A stretch of DNA of 6,893 bases, taken from Deltaproteobacteria bacterium (lineage in GTDB: Bacteria; Desulfobacterota; Desulfobacteria; Desulfobacterales; JAFDFH01). The position numbers were made by a program, and so were the translations under genes. Under the pieces are notes generated by a model. The model ran no database searches. It was not told the origin of the DNA and worked only from the letters and a program-made list of their open reading frames with translations. Below are positions 5,655 to 6,893 of the stretch, in pieces. How positions within the stretch are numbered: the first letter of the stretch is position 1; every line of letters begins with the position of its first letter. The stretch spans positions 1-6,893 of the forward strand of contig JAFDFH010000181.1 in the NCBI GenBank assembly GCA_019309945.1. Reading direction: 5' to 3'.

Positions 5655-5760
5655 GTTACGTTCTTGTCCCCGGACGCCATTTTGAAGGCGTATTTATCTG
5701 AGAAGCGCCCGGCTTCGTCATTCCCAATCTGAAAGTGCTTCAAGCAGAGATGAATCGGAA

Positions 5761-5822
5761 TTAGGCTGAAGACCGAAGGTCAAAGACTGAAATAGACTAA
5801 CAGCCTTCAGTCTTCAGCCTAA
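5761..5822. repeat. inverted repeat, 19-bp arms, 24-nt loop
   Basis: TTAGGCTGAAGACCGAAGG (5761-5779) pairs with CCTTCAGTCTTCAGCCTAA (5804-5822), with 18 of 19 positions complementary. The right arm shares the CTTCAG-rich core with the dispersed repeat at 118-160 and 5857-5899. No T run follows in either direction, so it is not a standard terminator. It may act as an RNA-stabilising hairpin after the transporter gene, or simply be a palindromic intergenic repeat. Confidence 0.7.
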
Positions 5823-5856
5823 ACACCTAATTTAGTGTGATCGCGCATGGTTTGTC

Positions 5857-5899
5857 CCTAAAAGCCTTCAACCTTCAGTCTATCCACCTGAGTAGTCAC
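5857..5899 (+). repeat. dispersed 43-bp repeat, right copy
   Basis: Direct repeat of 118-160 (38 of 43 identical), sharing the TATCCACCTGAGTAGT segment exactly. It lies between the transporter stop codon and the carbonic anhydrase operon. Together with the left copy it brackets the five complete minus-strand genes. Confidence 0.8.
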
Positions 5900-5942
5900 T
5901 CTTTTTCTTTCTATAATTCAGGACGCATCTATTCAAATGATT

Positions 5943-6893
5943 CTAGCCTCCTATCGTTACCGGCATCCCCATGAGGGGCCAGAGAAACCATGCTGCAAGC
6001 CCGACGACAATCATCAGCATAATGCTGGCGGGAATTCCGTATAGAAAAAACTCGCCGGTTGTAAATTGCCTTGAATCATAGGCAATCGCATTGGGTGCCG
6101 CCCCGACCAGTAACAGAAAAGGCATCCCGGCGGTTACGAGCGATGCAAAAAGAATGACTTCAGGGGCCACGCCAAGGTAAGGGGCGATCACCAGGGCCAC
6201 TGGCAGAGAGATGGCAATGGCCGCCACGTTCATGATGAAGTTGGTCATAATCATGACGAAAAACGCAATGCCCATGACAAAAATGAACCAGTGGGATTCC
6301 TTGAACATGGTCAGCCAGTTCACGGCCAACCATTTGGCCGCCCCTGTGTCCCACAGACAAAAACCGATGCTCATGGCGCCCGCGAAAAGAAGGATAATAT
6401 TCCAGGGAATTTCTTCAAGATCGTTGAGGTCCAGGATGTTTGTGATAAAAAATAAAATGGTTGAAATCAGGATAATGGCTGTTTTGTCCACCGGTTGGAG
6501 TGCCGGAATAAAGGAGCGCAGGGACATGACCAGAATACAACCAAAGACGATGGTCGCCGCCAGGATCTCTTTTTTGGTGATGGGGCCCAGCTCCAAACTC
6601 AGTTGTCTGGCCTTTTCCCTTAAGCCGGGGATGACCTTTTTCTCGGGCTTTAAAAAGATCATAAAGAATCCCCACAAAAGGAATGTCATCAGCCACCCGA
6701 TGGGGAACATGTAATAGCTTAATTCAAAGAAGGAGATGTTTCGGCCCACAATATCGTAATAAAAGCCAATGGCCACGGCACCGCGCGCCGCACACAGAAG
6801 CGTTACGATGCTGCCGGAACCGGCCACATAGGCCATGCCGATAAAAAGCCCTTTCCCAAACTTGGTTGGTTTGTCGCCTTCACCGTAAAGGCT
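5943..6893 (-). CDS. SLC13/DASS-type anion:sodium symporter, C-terminal part (5' end outside window)
   Basis: The frame is open to the window edge: 19 codons precede the Met at 6836 without a stop, so the visible 316 residues are the C-terminal portion of a longer integral membrane protein. Long hydrophobic segments alternate with short loops, giving about eight to nine transmembrane or re-entrant segments. A re-entrant-hairpin-like GSGSIVTLL stretch is near the visible start, and a MTNFIMNVAAIAISLPVAL segment lies in the second half. The AGMPFLLLVGAAPNAIAYDS stretch near the C-terminus resembles the SLC13 family signature (P-V-G-T-P-P-N-A-I). The family moves dicarboxylates, sulfate or similar anions with sodium; the substrate cannot be read from this part. 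The nearby carbonic anhydrase makes an inorganic-carbon link conceivable, but the 335-bp repeat-filled spacer argues against one operon. Confidence 0.85.
   Translation of the reverse strand, partial: SLYGEGDKPTKFGKGLFIGMAYVAGSGSIVTLLCAARGAVAIGFYYDIVGRNISFFELSYYMFPIGWLMTFLLWGFFMIFLKPEKKVIPGLREKARQLSLELGPITKKEILAATIVFGCILVMSLRSFIPALQPVDKTAIILISTILFFITNILDLNDLEEIPWNIILLFAGAMSIGFCLWDTGAAKWLAVNWLTMFKESHWFIFVMGIAFFVMIMTNFIMNVAAIAISLPVALVIAPYLGVAPEVILFASLVTAGMPFLLLVGAAPNAIAYDSRQFTTGEFFLYGIPASIMLMIVVGLAAWFLWPLMGMPVTIGG

Noticed and set aside
5780..5803. TTGACC on the minus strand, within the loop and arm region of the inverted repeat, considered as a -35 box for the carbonic anhydrase operon
   Set aside because: No acceptable -10 box at 16-18 bp spacing; the sequence 17 bp on reads TTCCGA.
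118..5899. Dispersed repeats considered as a CRISPR array
   Set aside because: Only two well-matched copies 5.7 kb apart, with no regularly spaced spacers and no cas genes.
6211..6714. Long plus-strand open frame opposite the transporter gene
   Set aside because: It is antisense to a clear membrane-protein frame. Its Met/Ile/Lys-rich product mirrors the complementary codons of hydrophobic residues and shows no domain.

Overview
The window looks like a piece of chromosome from a Desulfobacterota (sulfate-reducer-like) bacterium. That assignment is an inference from three things: an NtrC-type sigma-54 regulator with a -24/-12 promoter, a Cam-type gamma carbonic anhydrase, and intergenic spacers full of short palindromic and tandem repeats. 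No rRNA, tRNA, CRISPR array, transposase or phage gene is visible. All well-supported genes are on the minus strand, so they read from right to left.

Layout from right to left (direction of transcription): the C-terminal part of an SLC13/DASS-type membrane transporter (5943-6893, cut by the window edge); a 335-bp spacer with repeats; a tight three-gene unit of Cam-type gamma carbonic anhydrase (4978-5607), membrane sensor histidine kinase (3485-4975) and sigma-54-dependent response regulator (2071-3507, TTG start overlapping the kinase gene by 23 bp); a 617-bp spacer holding three related hairpin-forming repeats and a sigma-54 promoter; a universal stress protein (995-1453); a CBS-CBS-ACT protein (219-896); and a hairpin terminator (68-100). 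The first 30 bases may be the last codons of a convergent plus-strand gene.

How the genes may work together: the enzyme that interconverts CO2 and bicarbonate shares a transcript with a two-component system whose output is activation of sigma-54 promoters. The only convincing sigma-54 promoter in the window (1552-1568, minus) lies directly downstream of the regulator gene and drives the ATP-binding-type universal stress protein, probably together with the CBS/ACT protein. A small circuit is proposed: a signal linked to CO2/bicarbonate or the cell envelope, then kinase and regulator, then an energy/stress response. The gene order and promoter are seen in the sequence; the signal and the regulatory link are inferred.

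The most unusual structure is in the 1607-1903 spacer. A 142-bp hairpin-forming repeat is inserted inside a diverged 151-bp copy of itself, with CCTC on both sides of the insert. The two copies show five compensatory base-pair changes, so pairing has been maintained. A third, more diverged copy (1949-2057) lies in the opposite orientation just after the regulator gene. Separately, a 43-bp direct repeat (118-160 and 5857-5899) brackets the whole five-gene block.
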